This document shows, one piece after another, positions 1 through 8,130 of a stretch of DNA of 64,000 nucleotides. This DNA comes from Streptomyces sp. NRRL B-1140 (lineage in GTDB: Bacteria; Actinomycetota; Actinomycetes; Streptomycetales; Streptomycetaceae). A model generated the notes under the pieces. That model ran no database searches and had not been told where the DNA came from. It saw only the letters and a list, made by a program, of their open reading frames with translations. Both the position numbers and the translations under genes were made by a program. The stretch covers positions 62,001 to 126,000 of the forward strand of contig NZ_LGEA01000093.1 in the NCBI RefSeq assembly GCF_001280065.1, read 5' to 3'. The stretch's first letter is position 1, and each line of letters opens with the position of its first letter.

Positions 1-717
1 ACGGCCGTGACCGAACTGGCCCCGGTCGACCACGCACACCACCTCGGCGTCGGTGTCGCCGTTCCCGACGTCGAGGGGTTCAACTTCTGGGGCGGACGCA
101 CCTACGTCCGCGACCAGGGCCCGACCGAGCTCGACAACCACGGCTCCCAGCGGCACGTCGCCTTCCAGCTGCGCGACCCGGACGGCTTCGTCGAGGAACT
201 GCGCTGGGTGGCAGCGGGCGGTGAACTGCTGCGCGAACGCCGTACCGTGGCGGCCACCGAACTCACCGACCGGGCCTGGGCGCTGGACCTCACGTTCTCC
301 CTCACCAACGTCACCGGGAGCCCCCTGTCGATCGGCAGCCCGGCGACCAACGGACGCCCGGGCGCGGCCTACGGCGGCTTCTTCTGGCGGGCCCGCAAGG
401 AGTCCTCCGCGCCGGAGGTCCTCACGGCCGGAGCCGACGGGGAGGACCGGGTCCACGGCCGCCCCGCCGACTGGCTCGCCCTGCGGGGCGGCACCTGGAC
501 GCTGGTCTTCGCCGGTGCCACCGAACAGACCCGGCACGACCCGTGGTTCGTGCGCACCGAGGAGTACCCGGGCGTCGGCTCCTCGCTGGCCCACGACGAA
601 CGGATACCCGTCCCGCCGGGCGGGAGTGTGGTGCGCCGGGTGGTCACCGTCGTCGCCGACGGCCGTCTCGACCGGGACGCCGCGGCGGCCCTCGTCCGCA
701 AGGCGGTGAGTCCGTGA
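1..717 (+). CDS. PmoA-like family protein (DUF6807), 5' end outside window
   Basis: The frame is open from base 1, so the gene probably begins upstream of the window. The first codon that could start it (GTG at 7) would leave only 236 residues, whereas I recall this family being about 300 long. The visible part opens with the family-like HHLGVGVAVPDV and NFWGGRTYV segments and continues with a beta-rich body. Members are annotated as PmoA-related and often sit beside glycoside hydrolases and sugar dehydrogenases; their activity is not well defined. The stop overlaps the GTG of the GH43 gene by four bases (GTGA), which indicates one operon with translational coupling. Family assignment is from memory of the motif pattern. 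Confidence 0.7.
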   Translation, partial: TAVTELAPVDHAHHLGVGVAVPDVEGFNFWGGRTYVRDQGPTELDNHGSQRHVAFQLRDPDGFVEELRWVAAGGELLRERRTVAATELTDRAWALDLTFSLTNVTGSPLSIGSPATNGRPGAAYGGFFWRARKESSAPEVLTAGADGEDRVHGRPADWLALRGGTWTLVFAGATEQTRHDPWFVRTEEYPGVGSSLAHDERIPVPPGGSVVRRVVTVVADGRLDRDAAAALVRKAVSP

Positions 718-2222
718 CCTCCGAGACCTACCGCAATCCGATCCTGAACGCCGACTGGTCCGATCCGGACGTCGTCCGTGTCGGTGACGACTTCTATCTG
801 ACCGCCTCCAGCTTCGGCCGCGTCCCCGGCCTGCCGCTGCTGCACTCCCGGGACCTGGTCAACTGGACCCTGGTCGGCCACGCCCTCGACCGCCTGGAAC
901 CTGCCGGGGAGTTCGCAACGCCGAGGCACGACTGCGGCGTCTGGGCCCCGTCCCTCCGGTATCACGACGAGCGTTTCTGGATCTTCTGGGGCGACCCCGA
1001 CCAGGGCGTCTTCCAGATCAACGCCCCGCAGATCAGGGGCCCCTGGACTCGGCCGCACCTGCTGAAGGCGGGCAAGGGGCTGATCGATCCCTGCCCCCTG
1101 TGGGACGAGGAGACCGGCGAGGCGTATCTGGTCCACGCCTGGGCGAAGTCCCGCTCGGGCGTCAAGAACCGCCTCACCGGCCACCGCATGCGCCCCGACG
1201 GCACCGGCCTCCTCGACGAGGGCAAGGTGATCGTCGACGGCGACCGCATACCCGGCTGGTTCACTCTCGAAGGCCCCAAGCTCTACCGGCACGACGGCTG
1301 GTTCTGGATCCTCGCCCCCGCCGGCGGCGTCGAGACCGGCTGGCAGGGCGCCTTCCGCTCGCGCGGCTTCTTCGGGCCGTACGAGGAGCGGATCGTCCTG
1401 GAGCAGAAGGACACCGACGTCAACGGCCCCCACCAGGGCGGCTGGGTGCGCACCCCGTCCGGCGAGGACTGGTTCCTGCACTTCCAGCAGCGCGGCGCGT
1501 ACGGCAGGGTCGTCCACCTCCAGCCGATGCGCTGGGACGCGGACGGCTGGCCGGTGCTCGGGGGCGACGGCGCCCCCGTCACCGAACACCGCCGCCCCGA
1601 CCTGCCGCCGCAGCCGCCCGCCGCCCCCGCCACCGACGACGATTTCCCCGGCGGACGGTACGGCCGCCAATGGCAGTGGACGGCCAACCTCAGGGACGGC
1701 TGGGCCACCCACCACTCCGGGGACGGACTGCGGCTCACCTGCGTCCGCTCGACGGACACCCACGACCTGCGCAAACTCCCGAACCTCCTCACCCAGCGGC
1801 TGCCCGGCGTCCCGTCCGCCGTCGAGGCGGAGCTGCGCCTGCACAGTGAGGAGCCGGGAGCGCGCGCCGGACTCGCGGTCCTGGGGGACGCGTTCAGCTG
1901 GATCGGCCTCCAACGAGGGGCCGACGGCACGGTCCACCTCGTGCACCGGTTCGCCGAGGGGGTCGCGGAGCGGGAGCGCGAGGCGGCCCATCCGTGCCTC
2001 GCACCCCAGGGGCGCGTCAGGCTCCGCGTCGAGATCGGCGTCGGAGCCCGCTGCCGCTTCTCCTGCGACCTCGGCGACGGACCGGTCCCCTCGGGTCCCG
2101 TCTTCGCAGCCACCCCATGGCGCTGGGTCGGCGCCCTGCTCGGCCTCTTCGCCTCGGCGCCTGTCGGGCCGGGGCATGCGGGCGCCGCCACGTTCACGCA
2201 GTTCCGGATCACCGACCTGTAG
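714..2222 (+). CDS. Glycoside hydrolase family 43 (beta-xylosidase/arabinofuranosidase type)
   Basis: A 502-residue GH43 enzyme with a five-bladed propeller followed by a ConA-like C-terminal domain. Near residues 15-19 the NADWSDPDVV segment supplies the general base Asp. GLIDPCPLW near residue 122 fits the pKa-modulating Asp, and TLEGPKLY near residue 185 the general acid Glu. A beta-sandwich domain begins around residue 310. The start chosen is the GTG overlapping the previous stop; longer upstream frames run inside the preceding gene. No signal peptide is visible, so it probably acts inside the cell on imported xylo- or arabino-oligosaccharides. Exact substrate cannot be read from sequence. 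Confidence 0.85.
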   Translation: MTSETYRNPILNADWSDPDVVRVGDDFYLTASSFGRVPGLPLLHSRDLVNWTLVGHALDRLEPAGEFATPRHDCGVWAPSLRYHDERFWIFWGDPDQGVFQINAPQIRGPWTRPHLLKAGKGLIDPCPLWDEETGEAYLVHAWAKSRSGVKNRLTGHRMRPDGTGLLDEGKVIVDGDRIPGWFTLEGPKLYRHDGWFWILAPAGGVETGWQGAFRSRGFFGPYEERIVLEQKDTDVNGPHQGGWVRTPSGEDWFLHFQQRGAYGRVVHLQPMRWDADGWPVLGGDGAPVTEHRRPDLPPQPPAAPATDDDFPGGRYGRQWQWTANLRDGWATHHSGDGLRLTCVRSTDTHDLRKLPNLLTQRLPGVPSAVEAELRLHSEEPGARAGLAVLGDAFSWIGLQRGADGTVHLVHRFAEGVAEREREAAHPCLAPQGRVRLRVEIGVGARCRFSCDLGDGPVPSGPVFAATPWRWVGALLGLFASAPVGPGHAGAATFTQFRITDL

Positions 2223-2266
2223 TCCACCGCATTTGTGTAAGCCCCTCACGCCTGTTGGGAGCCGCA

Positions 2267-4252
2267 ATGACGCACCTCCGTAGCAAGCGCTTGCCCAGAC
2301 CGGGGTTCGCCCTGGCCGCCGTTGCCGGTCTGGTCGCCGCCCTGGGACTGGGCGCGACCGGGGAGTCGGCGGCCGCCGGACCCGCCCCCACCGCGAAGTC
2401 CGCACCGGCCGCCATCCGCTGGACCGACGAGGCCCACGGCTTCGCCTCGCTGGCCGGAGGCACCACGGGCGGGGCCGGGGGCAAGGTCGTCACGGTCACC
2501 GACCAGGCCTCACTGGCGAAGTACGCGGCCGCCGAAGAGCCGTACGTCATCCGGGTGGCGGGATCGGTCGCCGTCGCGCCGTTCGGCTCGGACATCGTCG
2601 TGGCGTCGAACAAGACGATCATCGGTGTCGGCGACACGGGCGAGATCGTCCATGGCGAGCTGCACCTGAACCCCGGCACACACAACGTCATCATCCGCAA
2701 CCTGACGATCCGCGACTCCTACGTCGAGGGCGACTGGGACGGCAAGACCAGCGACTTCGACGCCATCCAGATGGACGCCGTCCACCACGTCTGGATCGAC
2801 CACAACCGCTTCACCCACATGGGCGACGGTCTGCTCGACATCCGCAAGGACAGTCAGTACGTCACCGTCTCCTACAACCAGTTCAGCAACCACAACAAGG
2901 CCTTCGGGATCGGCTGGACGTCCAACGTCCAGACCCAGATCACCGTCGACCACAACTGGTTCAACGGAACGAAGCAGCGCAATCCCTCGGCGGACAACTG
3001 CGCCTACGCGCACCTCTACAACAACTACGTCTCCGCACAGGTGGCCGACGGCGACCCCGTGTGGACGTACGGGAACTGGTCCCGGGGCCGCACCAAGATG
3101 GTCATCGAGAACAGTTACTACGACCGGGTCCAGCACCCTTACCAGGCCGACGCCACCGCCGAGTTGGTGGAGCGGGGGTCGATCCTGAGGAAGACGAGCG
3201 GGCGGACCGACGAATGGGGCGCCGCCTTCGCCCCGCGGGACTTCTACGACTACCGGCTCGACCCCGCCCGGGCCGTCCCCGCCCGGGTGAAGAAGTTCTC
3301 CGGTCCGCAGCAGCGGCTCGGAGTGACCCTCCACGTCCCGGGTGCCTACCCGACCGTGCAGGCCGCCGTCGGCGCCGTCCCCGACGGCAACGACGTCCCG
3401 GTGACGATCGCCGTCGCGCCGGGCACCTACCGCGAGAAGGTGTTCATCCCGGCCGGCAAGCCGAACATCGAGCTGCGGGGCACCGGGCGGGACCGCTCCG
3501 ACACGGTCATCGTCTTCGACACGCCCGCCGAGTACGGAGGCTCGACCGGAAGCGCCACGGTCCGGATCGCCGCCGACGACGTCACCGCCCGCAACCTCAC
3601 CTTCAGCAACGACTTCGACGAGGCATCGGTAGAGCTGAAGGGCGAGCAGGCCCTCGCCATGAAGACGACCGGTGACCGGATCGTCTTCGAGAACACCGCC
3701 TTCCTGGGAAACCAGGACACCCTGATGACCGACAGCCCCAAGCTGAACGTGCTCAGCCGGGTGTACGTCCGCGACTCGTACATCGAGGGCGACGTCGACT
3801 TCATCTACGGGCGGGCGACGACCGTGATCGAACGGTCCGTCATCAAGGCGCTCAGCCGCGGGTCGACCACCAACAACGGGTGGGTCACCGCCGCTTCGAC
3901 CTGGACGGGCAACCCGTACGGGTTCCTGATCACCCGCTCGAAGATCGTGAGCGACGCCCCGGACGGGAGCTTCCACCTGGGCCGGCCCTGGCATCCGGGC
4001 GGTGAGCCGAACGCGGTGGCGCAGGTGCTGATCCGCGACACCCGGCTGCCCGCCGCGATCAAGTCCTCGCCATGGACCGACATGAGCGGCTTCTCGTGGA
4101 AGGACGCGCGCCTCACGGAGTACCGGAACTACGGGCCGGGGGCCGCCGTGACCCCGGACCGGCCGCAGATGAGCGACCAGGACGCGAGGACGCACACCGT
4201 CACCGCCTACCTCAAGGGCGACGACGACTGGGCGCCCCACACACGCCACTGA
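2267..4252 (+). CDS. Secreted bifunctional pectate lyase (PL1) / pectin methylesterase (CE8)
   Basis: A 661-residue exoenzyme with two catalytic modules. An N-terminal signal peptide (charged start, hydrophobic stretch, Ala-rich end near residue 36) is followed by a PL1 parallel beta-helix. This module shows DAIQMDAVHHVWIDHN, GDGLLDI and an Arg in QRNPS at the usual catalytic position. From about residue 352 a CE8 pectinesterase begins (YPTVQAAV), with GNQDTL near 481, the Asp-containing EGDVDFIYG near 507 and LGRPWHP near 571. De-esterification and beta-elimination are therefore carried by one polypeptide. The ATG at 2267 starts the signal peptide. It lies 44 bases after the GH43 stop and 49 before the binding-protein gene. 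Confidence 0.9.
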   Translation: MTHLRSKRLPRPGFALAAVAGLVAALGLGATGESAAAGPAPTAKSAPAAIRWTDEAHGFASLAGGTTGGAGGKVVTVTDQASLAKYAAAEEPYVIRVAGSVAVAPFGSDIVVASNKTIIGVGDTGEIVHGELHLNPGTHNVIIRNLTIRDSYVEGDWDGKTSDFDAIQMDAVHHVWIDHNRFTHMGDGLLDIRKDSQYVTVSYNQFSNHNKAFGIGWTSNVQTQITVDHNWFNGTKQRNPSADNCAYAHLYNNYVSAQVADGDPVWTYGNWSRGRTKMVIENSYYDRVQHPYQADATAELVERGSILRKTSGRTDEWGAAFAPRDFYDYRLDPARAVPARVKKFSGPQQRLGVTLHVPGAYPTVQAAVGAVPDGNDVPVTIAVAPGTYREKVFIPAGKPNIELRGTGRDRSDTVIVFDTPAEYGGSTGSATVRIAADDVTARNLTFSNDFDEASVELKGEQALAMKTTGDRIVFENTAFLGNQDTLMTDSPKLNVLSRVYVRDSYIEGDVDFIYGRATTVIERSVIKALSRGSTTNNGWVTAASTWTGNPYGFLITRSKIVSDAPDGSFHLGRPWHPGGEPNAVAQVLIRDTRLPAAIKSSPWTDMSGFSWKDARLTEYRNYGPGAAVTPDRPQMSDQDARTHTVTAYLKGDDDWAPHTRH

Positions 4253-4301
4253 CCCCCACGACTTCACATCTTCCGTTTGATCCAGAAGAGAGAGCCGACC
4301 G

Positions 4302-5648
4302 ATGAAGAGCAGCATCCGCAGAAGCAGGCGCGCCGCCACCGCCGTCGCCCTGGGCTCCGTCCTCGCCCTGACCGCGACCGCCTGTGGTGACGACGGCAGT
4401 GGCGCCGGTGGGGACAAGGGGGCCGAGGGCAGCGGCAAGGGAAAGATCGTCTTCTGGGACAACAACGGCGGTGTCCGCACGGACATCTGGAAGCAGATCA
4501 TCGCCGACTTCGAGAAGGCGAACCCGTCCGTCAAGGTCGAGTACGTCGGTATCTCCGCCACCGAGTACCAGTCCAAGGTCGACACCGCCATCCAGGGCGG
4601 GGGCCTGCCGGACGTCGGGGGTGTCGGCGCGGCGATGGCCGCCGGGTTCGCCGCCCAGAACGCGCTGGATCCCCTGGACGGCCGGCTGGGCAAGTCCTCG
4701 CTCAAGGGCAAGCTCAACGAGGGCATGGTCGAGTCGCTGAAGTCCGCCGGCGGCGGCGACGCGCTGTACTCGGTCCCGACCTCCGCGAACAACGGCACCC
4801 TCTACTACCGGACCGACCTGTTCCGGAAGGCCGGCCTGGACGCGCCCACCACCTGGGAGAAGTTCTACGCCGCCGCCGAGAAGCTCACCGACGCCAGGAA
4901 GAACGAGTTCGGCTACACGATCCGCGGCGGCGCCGGCTCCATCGCCCAGGCACTGGACGCGATGTACGGGCAGTCCGGCATCACGTCCTTCTGGGACTCC
5001 AGTGGTGAGAAGACCACGGTCAACGACCCCAAGAACGTGGCGGCACTGGAGAAGTACGCGGCGCTGTACAAGAAGGTCACTCCGGCCGCCGACCTCAACA
5101 ACGACTTCACCAAGATGGTCGCGCAGTGGGACTCCGGCACGATCGGGATGCTCAACCACAACCTGGGCTCCTACCAGGACCACGTGAAGGCGCTCGGCAC
5201 CGGCAAGTTCCGCGGCATCCCGCAGCCCACCGGTCCCGGCGGCAAGCGTGTGCAGGTCTCCAACCCGGTCGACGGTCTCGGCCTGTTCAAGAGTTCCAAG
5301 AACAAGGAGGCCGCCTGGAAGTTCATCGAGTTCGCCGCCTCGCACGCGTCCAACTCCAAGTGGAACGAGTCGGCCGGCGCCATCCCGTCGAACACGGACG
5401 CGGCCAAGGACGCCTGGATCTCCAAGGCCGAGCCGACCAAGCTCGCCGCGGGGGCTCTCAACGACGGTTCCACCACCATCGTCCAGCTGCCGTACTACCT
5501 GCCGGACTGGAACACCATCTCCAAGGCCGACAACGAGCCCGCCTTCCAGAAGGTCCTGCTCGGTGACATGAGCGCCAAGGAGTTCCTGGACAAGATGGCC
5601 GACCAGCTCAACGAGGCCCAGGCGGAGTGGGACCAGCAGAAGGGCTGA
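4302..5648 (+). CDS. Sugar ABC transporter substrate-binding lipoprotein
   Basis: A 448-residue family 1 extracellular solute-binding protein. The signal peptide ends in LTATAC with the lipobox Cys at residue 28, so the mature protein is expected to be lipid-anchored. KIVFWDNNGG, VKVEYVGI and the C-terminal FIEFAAS segment fit the periplasmic-binding fold of oligosaccharide importers. A purine-rich ribosome site (agaagagag) precedes the ATG. By context it may bind pectin- or arabinan-derived oligosaccharides. No permease or ATPase gene follows; a hairpin lies downstream and the next gene is an esterase. The membrane partners must be upstream of the window or elsewhere. Confidence 0.88.
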   Translation: MKSSIRRSRRAATAVALGSVLALTATACGDDGSGAGGDKGAEGSGKGKIVFWDNNGGVRTDIWKQIIADFEKANPSVKVEYVGISATEYQSKVDTAIQGGGLPDVGGVGAAMAAGFAAQNALDPLDGRLGKSSLKGKLNEGMVESLKSAGGGDALYSVPTSANNGTLYYRTDLFRKAGLDAPTTWEKFYAAAEKLTDARKNEFGYTIRGGAGSIAQALDAMYGQSGITSFWDSSGEKTTVNDPKNVAALEKYAALYKKVTPAADLNNDFTKMVAQWDSGTIGMLNHNLGSYQDHVKALGTGKFRGIPQPTGPGGKRVQVSNPVDGLGLFKSSKNKEAAWKFIEFAASHASNSKWNESAGAIPSNTDAAKDAWISKAEPTKLAAGALNDGSTTIVQLPYYLPDWNTISKADNEPAFQKVLLGDMSAKEFLDKMADQLNEAQAEWDQQKG

Positions 5649-5662
5649 GGCCGCCGGTCCCA

Positions 5663-5707
5663 CCCGGGGACGGTCTGCGCGTCATGCGGGCCGCAGGCCG
5701 TCCCGGG
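5663..5707 (+). terminator. Hairpin after the binding-protein gene
   Basis: Arms 5663-5679 and 5692-5707 pair over about 16 bases with one bulge and one G-U pair around a 12-base loop. It lies 15 bases past the stop at 5648 and has no T tract, which is common in Streptomyces. It may end or attenuate transcription before the esterase gene. Confidence 0.5.
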
Positions 5708-5803
5708 CCGGTCGCACTCGCGGCGGCACCCCGAACGAGAAACACCCTCCCCCCCCAGCGCCCCTGTGGGCCCGCGTCGGGCCCGTTGAAAGAAGGGTTT
5801 GTC

Positions 5804-6601
5804 GTGTCACTGAGCCGTAGACAAGTCACCGCGGCCGCTGTCGCCACCGTTCCCCTCGCGTTCGCCACGACCGGTACCGCACAGGCCACCGGCCGCCGCG
5901 CCCGGGCCCTCTACATCGCCGGTGACTCCACCGCCGCACAGAAGTACGCCGACGCGGCGCCCGAGACCGGGTGGGGGATGGCGCTGCCGTTCTTCCTCCA
6001 CAAGGACCGGCCGGTGGCCAACCATGCCGTCAACGGCCGCAGTTCCAAGAGCTTCATCGACGAGGGGCGGCTCGCCGTCATCCTCCGGCAGATCCAGCCG
6101 GACGACTTCCTGCTCATCCAGTTCGGCCACAACGACGAGAAGACGGAGGACCCCACGCGGTACACCGAGCCCTGGTCGACGTACCAGCAGTACCTGCGGC
6201 AGTACATCGACGGGGCCCGGGCCCGTGGGGCGCGGCCCGTGCTGGCCACGTCCGTCGAGCGGCGCAAGTTCGACGCGGCCGGCAAGGCACTGCCGACGCA
6301 CCGCGACTACCCGGCGGCGATGCGGGCGCTCGCCAAGGAGGAGCAGGTGACCCTGCTCGACATCCAGGCGTTGTCGATCGCGCTGTGGCAGAGGCTCGGG
6401 GCAGAGGAATCGAAGAAGTACTTCAACTGGACCGCGACCGAGCAGGACAACACCCACTTCAACCCCCCCGGCGCGATCGCCGTGGCGCGGCTCGTGGCGC
6501 GGGAACTGCTGCGCAGCAAGGTGCTGACGCCGAGTGAGGTGCGCCGGCTGGACGAGACGATCCCCGAGTCCTGGATCACCTGGCCGAAGGCCGCCGCGTA
6601 A
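5804..6601 (+). CDS. Secreted rhamnogalacturonan acetylesterase-type SGNH hydrolase (CE12)
   Basis: A 265-residue SGNH/GDSL esterase of the rhamnogalacturonan acetylesterase type, which removes acetyl groups from the pectin backbone. The N terminus SRRQVTAAAVA followed by an Ala-rich stretch is a likely Tat signal. The catalytic Ser lies in AGDSTAA near residue 40, GHND gives the block III Asn, and DNTHFNPPG near residue 217 carries the Asp/His pair. The GTG start at 5804 has the purine-rich site gaaagaagg upstream; longer frames run into the hairpin region. Only 33 bases separate it from the next pectate lyase, so the two are probably co-transcribed. Confidence 0.85.
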   Translation: MSLSRRQVTAAAVATVPLAFATTGTAQATGRRARALYIAGDSTAAQKYADAAPETGWGMALPFFLHKDRPVANHAVNGRSSKSFIDEGRLAVILRQIQPDDFLLIQFGHNDEKTEDPTRYTEPWSTYQQYLRQYIDGARARGARPVLATSVERRKFDAAGKALPTHRDYPAAMRALAKEEQVTLLDIQALSIALWQRLGAEESKKYFNWTATEQDNTHFNPPGAIAVARLVARELLRSKVLTPSEVRRLDETIPESWITWPKAAA

Positions 6602-6634
6602 CAGCCCCGTCCCTGGAAAAAGGAGATCCGCACC

Positions 6635-7957
6635 ATGCACCCACGCAGATGGCATGAGCATGCCACGACTCGGAAGATCGCCGTCCTCGCCGGCTGCACC
6701 GCACTGGCGCTGTCCCTCACCGGCACCACCGCGCAGGCCGACTCTCGCGATGCGGCCCGGCAGACGCTCGGGGCCAAGGACGGGTGGGGGTCGTACGGTA
6801 CCGGGACCACCGGCGGGTCCGCCGCCGACGCCGCGCACGTGTACACCGTGACCACCTGGGCCCAGTTCAAGGCCGCCCTCGCCGCGGGCGGCAGCGCGCC
6901 GAAGATCATCAAAGTGAAGGGGACCGTCGACGCCGTCTCCGAAGGGTGCGACGCCTTCGCCGCGCCCGGTTACGACTCCGACGCCTATCTGAAGAAGTAC
7001 GCCCCCGAGACGTGGGGGCGGGACAAGGACCTGAGCGGAGAGCCGGCCGACAGCCCCGAGGGACTGCGCCGCGCCTCCGCCGACAACCAGGACCGGACCA
7101 TCAAGGCTGATGTGCCCGCCAACACCACCATCATCGGGGTCGGGAAGAACGCGGGCTTCAAGGGCGCCAGCCTCCAGATCAAGGGCGTGGACAACGTCAT
7201 CGTCCGCAACCTCACCTTCGAGAGTCCGCTCGACTGCTTCCCGCAGTGGGACCCGACCGACACCTCCACGGGTGCCTGGAACTCCGAGTACGACACCGCC
7301 GTCGTCTACGGCTCCACCCACGTCTGGCTGGACCACAACACCTTCACCGACGGCGGCCACCCCGACAGCGAGGCACCGACGTACTTCGGCGCGCTGTACC
7401 AGCAGCACGACGGCGAACTGGACATCGTCCGGGGATCCAACCACGTCACCGCCTCCTGGAACGTCTTCACCGACCACGACAAGACGCTCATGATCGGCAA
7501 CAGCGACAGCGAGTCGACGGCCGTGGGCGACCGGGGCAAGCTCAAGGTGACGCTCCACCACAATCTCTTCCGGAACGTCGTCGAACGCGCTCCGCGCGTC
7601 CGCTTCGGGCAGGTCGACTCGTACAACAACCACTTCGTGGCCGGCCAGGACTACGTCTACAGCTTCGGCATCGGCAAGGAGTCCCGGCTCGTCGCCGAGC
7701 ACAACGCCTTCACGCTGCCGAAGGGGATCAGCCCGGCGAAGATCCTCAAGAAGTGGATGGAGGCCCCGGTCACCGCCGCGGACAACTACGTCAACGGCAA
7801 GAAGACCGACCTGATCGCCGTGCACAACGCGGAGATCCCCGAGGAGACCCTCCAGTCCGACGCCGGCTGGACGCCGACCCTGCGGACCAAGGTCGACCCG
7901 GCGAAGGCCGTCCCCGGAATCGTCGACCACCGTGCGGGCGCCGGCCGCATCTGCTGA
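6635..7957 (+). CDS. Secreted pectate lyase, PL1 family
   Basis: A 440-residue secreted pectate lyase. The signal peptide ends near AQA at residue 35. The beta-helix shows TIIGVGKNAGFKG, DNVIVRNLTF, THVWLDHNTFTDG, VTASWNVFTDHDKTLMIGNSD and the catalytic-Arg segment ERAPRVRFG, the expected PL1 landmarks. AAGGAGATCC lies just before the ATG and fixes the start. This is a second PL1 enzyme in the cluster, unfused and with a different sequence from the PL1-CE8 fusion, which suggests complementary cleavage preferences. A strong hairpin directly follows the gene. Confidence 0.92.
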   Translation: MHPRRWHEHATTRKIAVLAGCTALALSLTGTTAQADSRDAARQTLGAKDGWGSYGTGTTGGSAADAAHVYTVTTWAQFKAALAAGGSAPKIIKVKGTVDAVSEGCDAFAAPGYDSDAYLKKYAPETWGRDKDLSGEPADSPEGLRRASADNQDRTIKADVPANTTIIGVGKNAGFKGASLQIKGVDNVIVRNLTFESPLDCFPQWDPTDTSTGAWNSEYDTAVVYGSTHVWLDHNTFTDGGHPDSEAPTYFGALYQQHDGELDIVRGSNHVTASWNVFTDHDKTLMIGNSDSESTAVGDRGKLKVTLHHNLFRNVVERAPRVRFGQVDSYNNHFVAGQDYVYSFGIGKESRLVAEHNAFTLPKGISPAKILKKWMEAPVTAADNYVNGKKTDLIAVHNAEIPEETLQSDAGWTPTLRTKVDPAKAVPGIVDHRAGAGRIC

Positions 7958-7973
7958 CGCCCCCGAGAACCGT

Positions 7974-8011
7974 CCGGGCCGGGCGCACACCACGAGGTGC
8001 GCCCGGCCCGG
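7974..8011. terminator. Bidirectional terminator between convergent pectinase genes
   Basis: A perfect 15-base inverted repeat (7974-7988 with 7997-8011) and an 8-base loop lie 16 bases past the PL1 stop. The convergent GH43 gene ends at 8131, so the hairpin could serve both strands. Confidence 0.8.
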
Positions 8012-8130
8012 CCCCCGGACCATCCCCCCGGCTCAGGAACCTCGCCGTGAGCAAGGGCGGCGGGCCGGTGAGCAAGGGCTCGTCGGTGGTGTCGTCCGGC
8101 AACGACTGGGACTCCGGGTGTGAGCGGGCG

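Noticed and set aside
369..2405. Minus-strand open frame of about 680 codons opposite the GH43 gene
   Set aside because: Arg/Gly/Pro-rich low-complexity translation with no domain; the plus strand carries a full GH43 protein with catalytic motifs.
5807..8023. Minus-strand frame spanning the esterase and PL1 genes
   Set aside because: Antisense shadow; it also runs through the terminator hairpin at 7974-8011.
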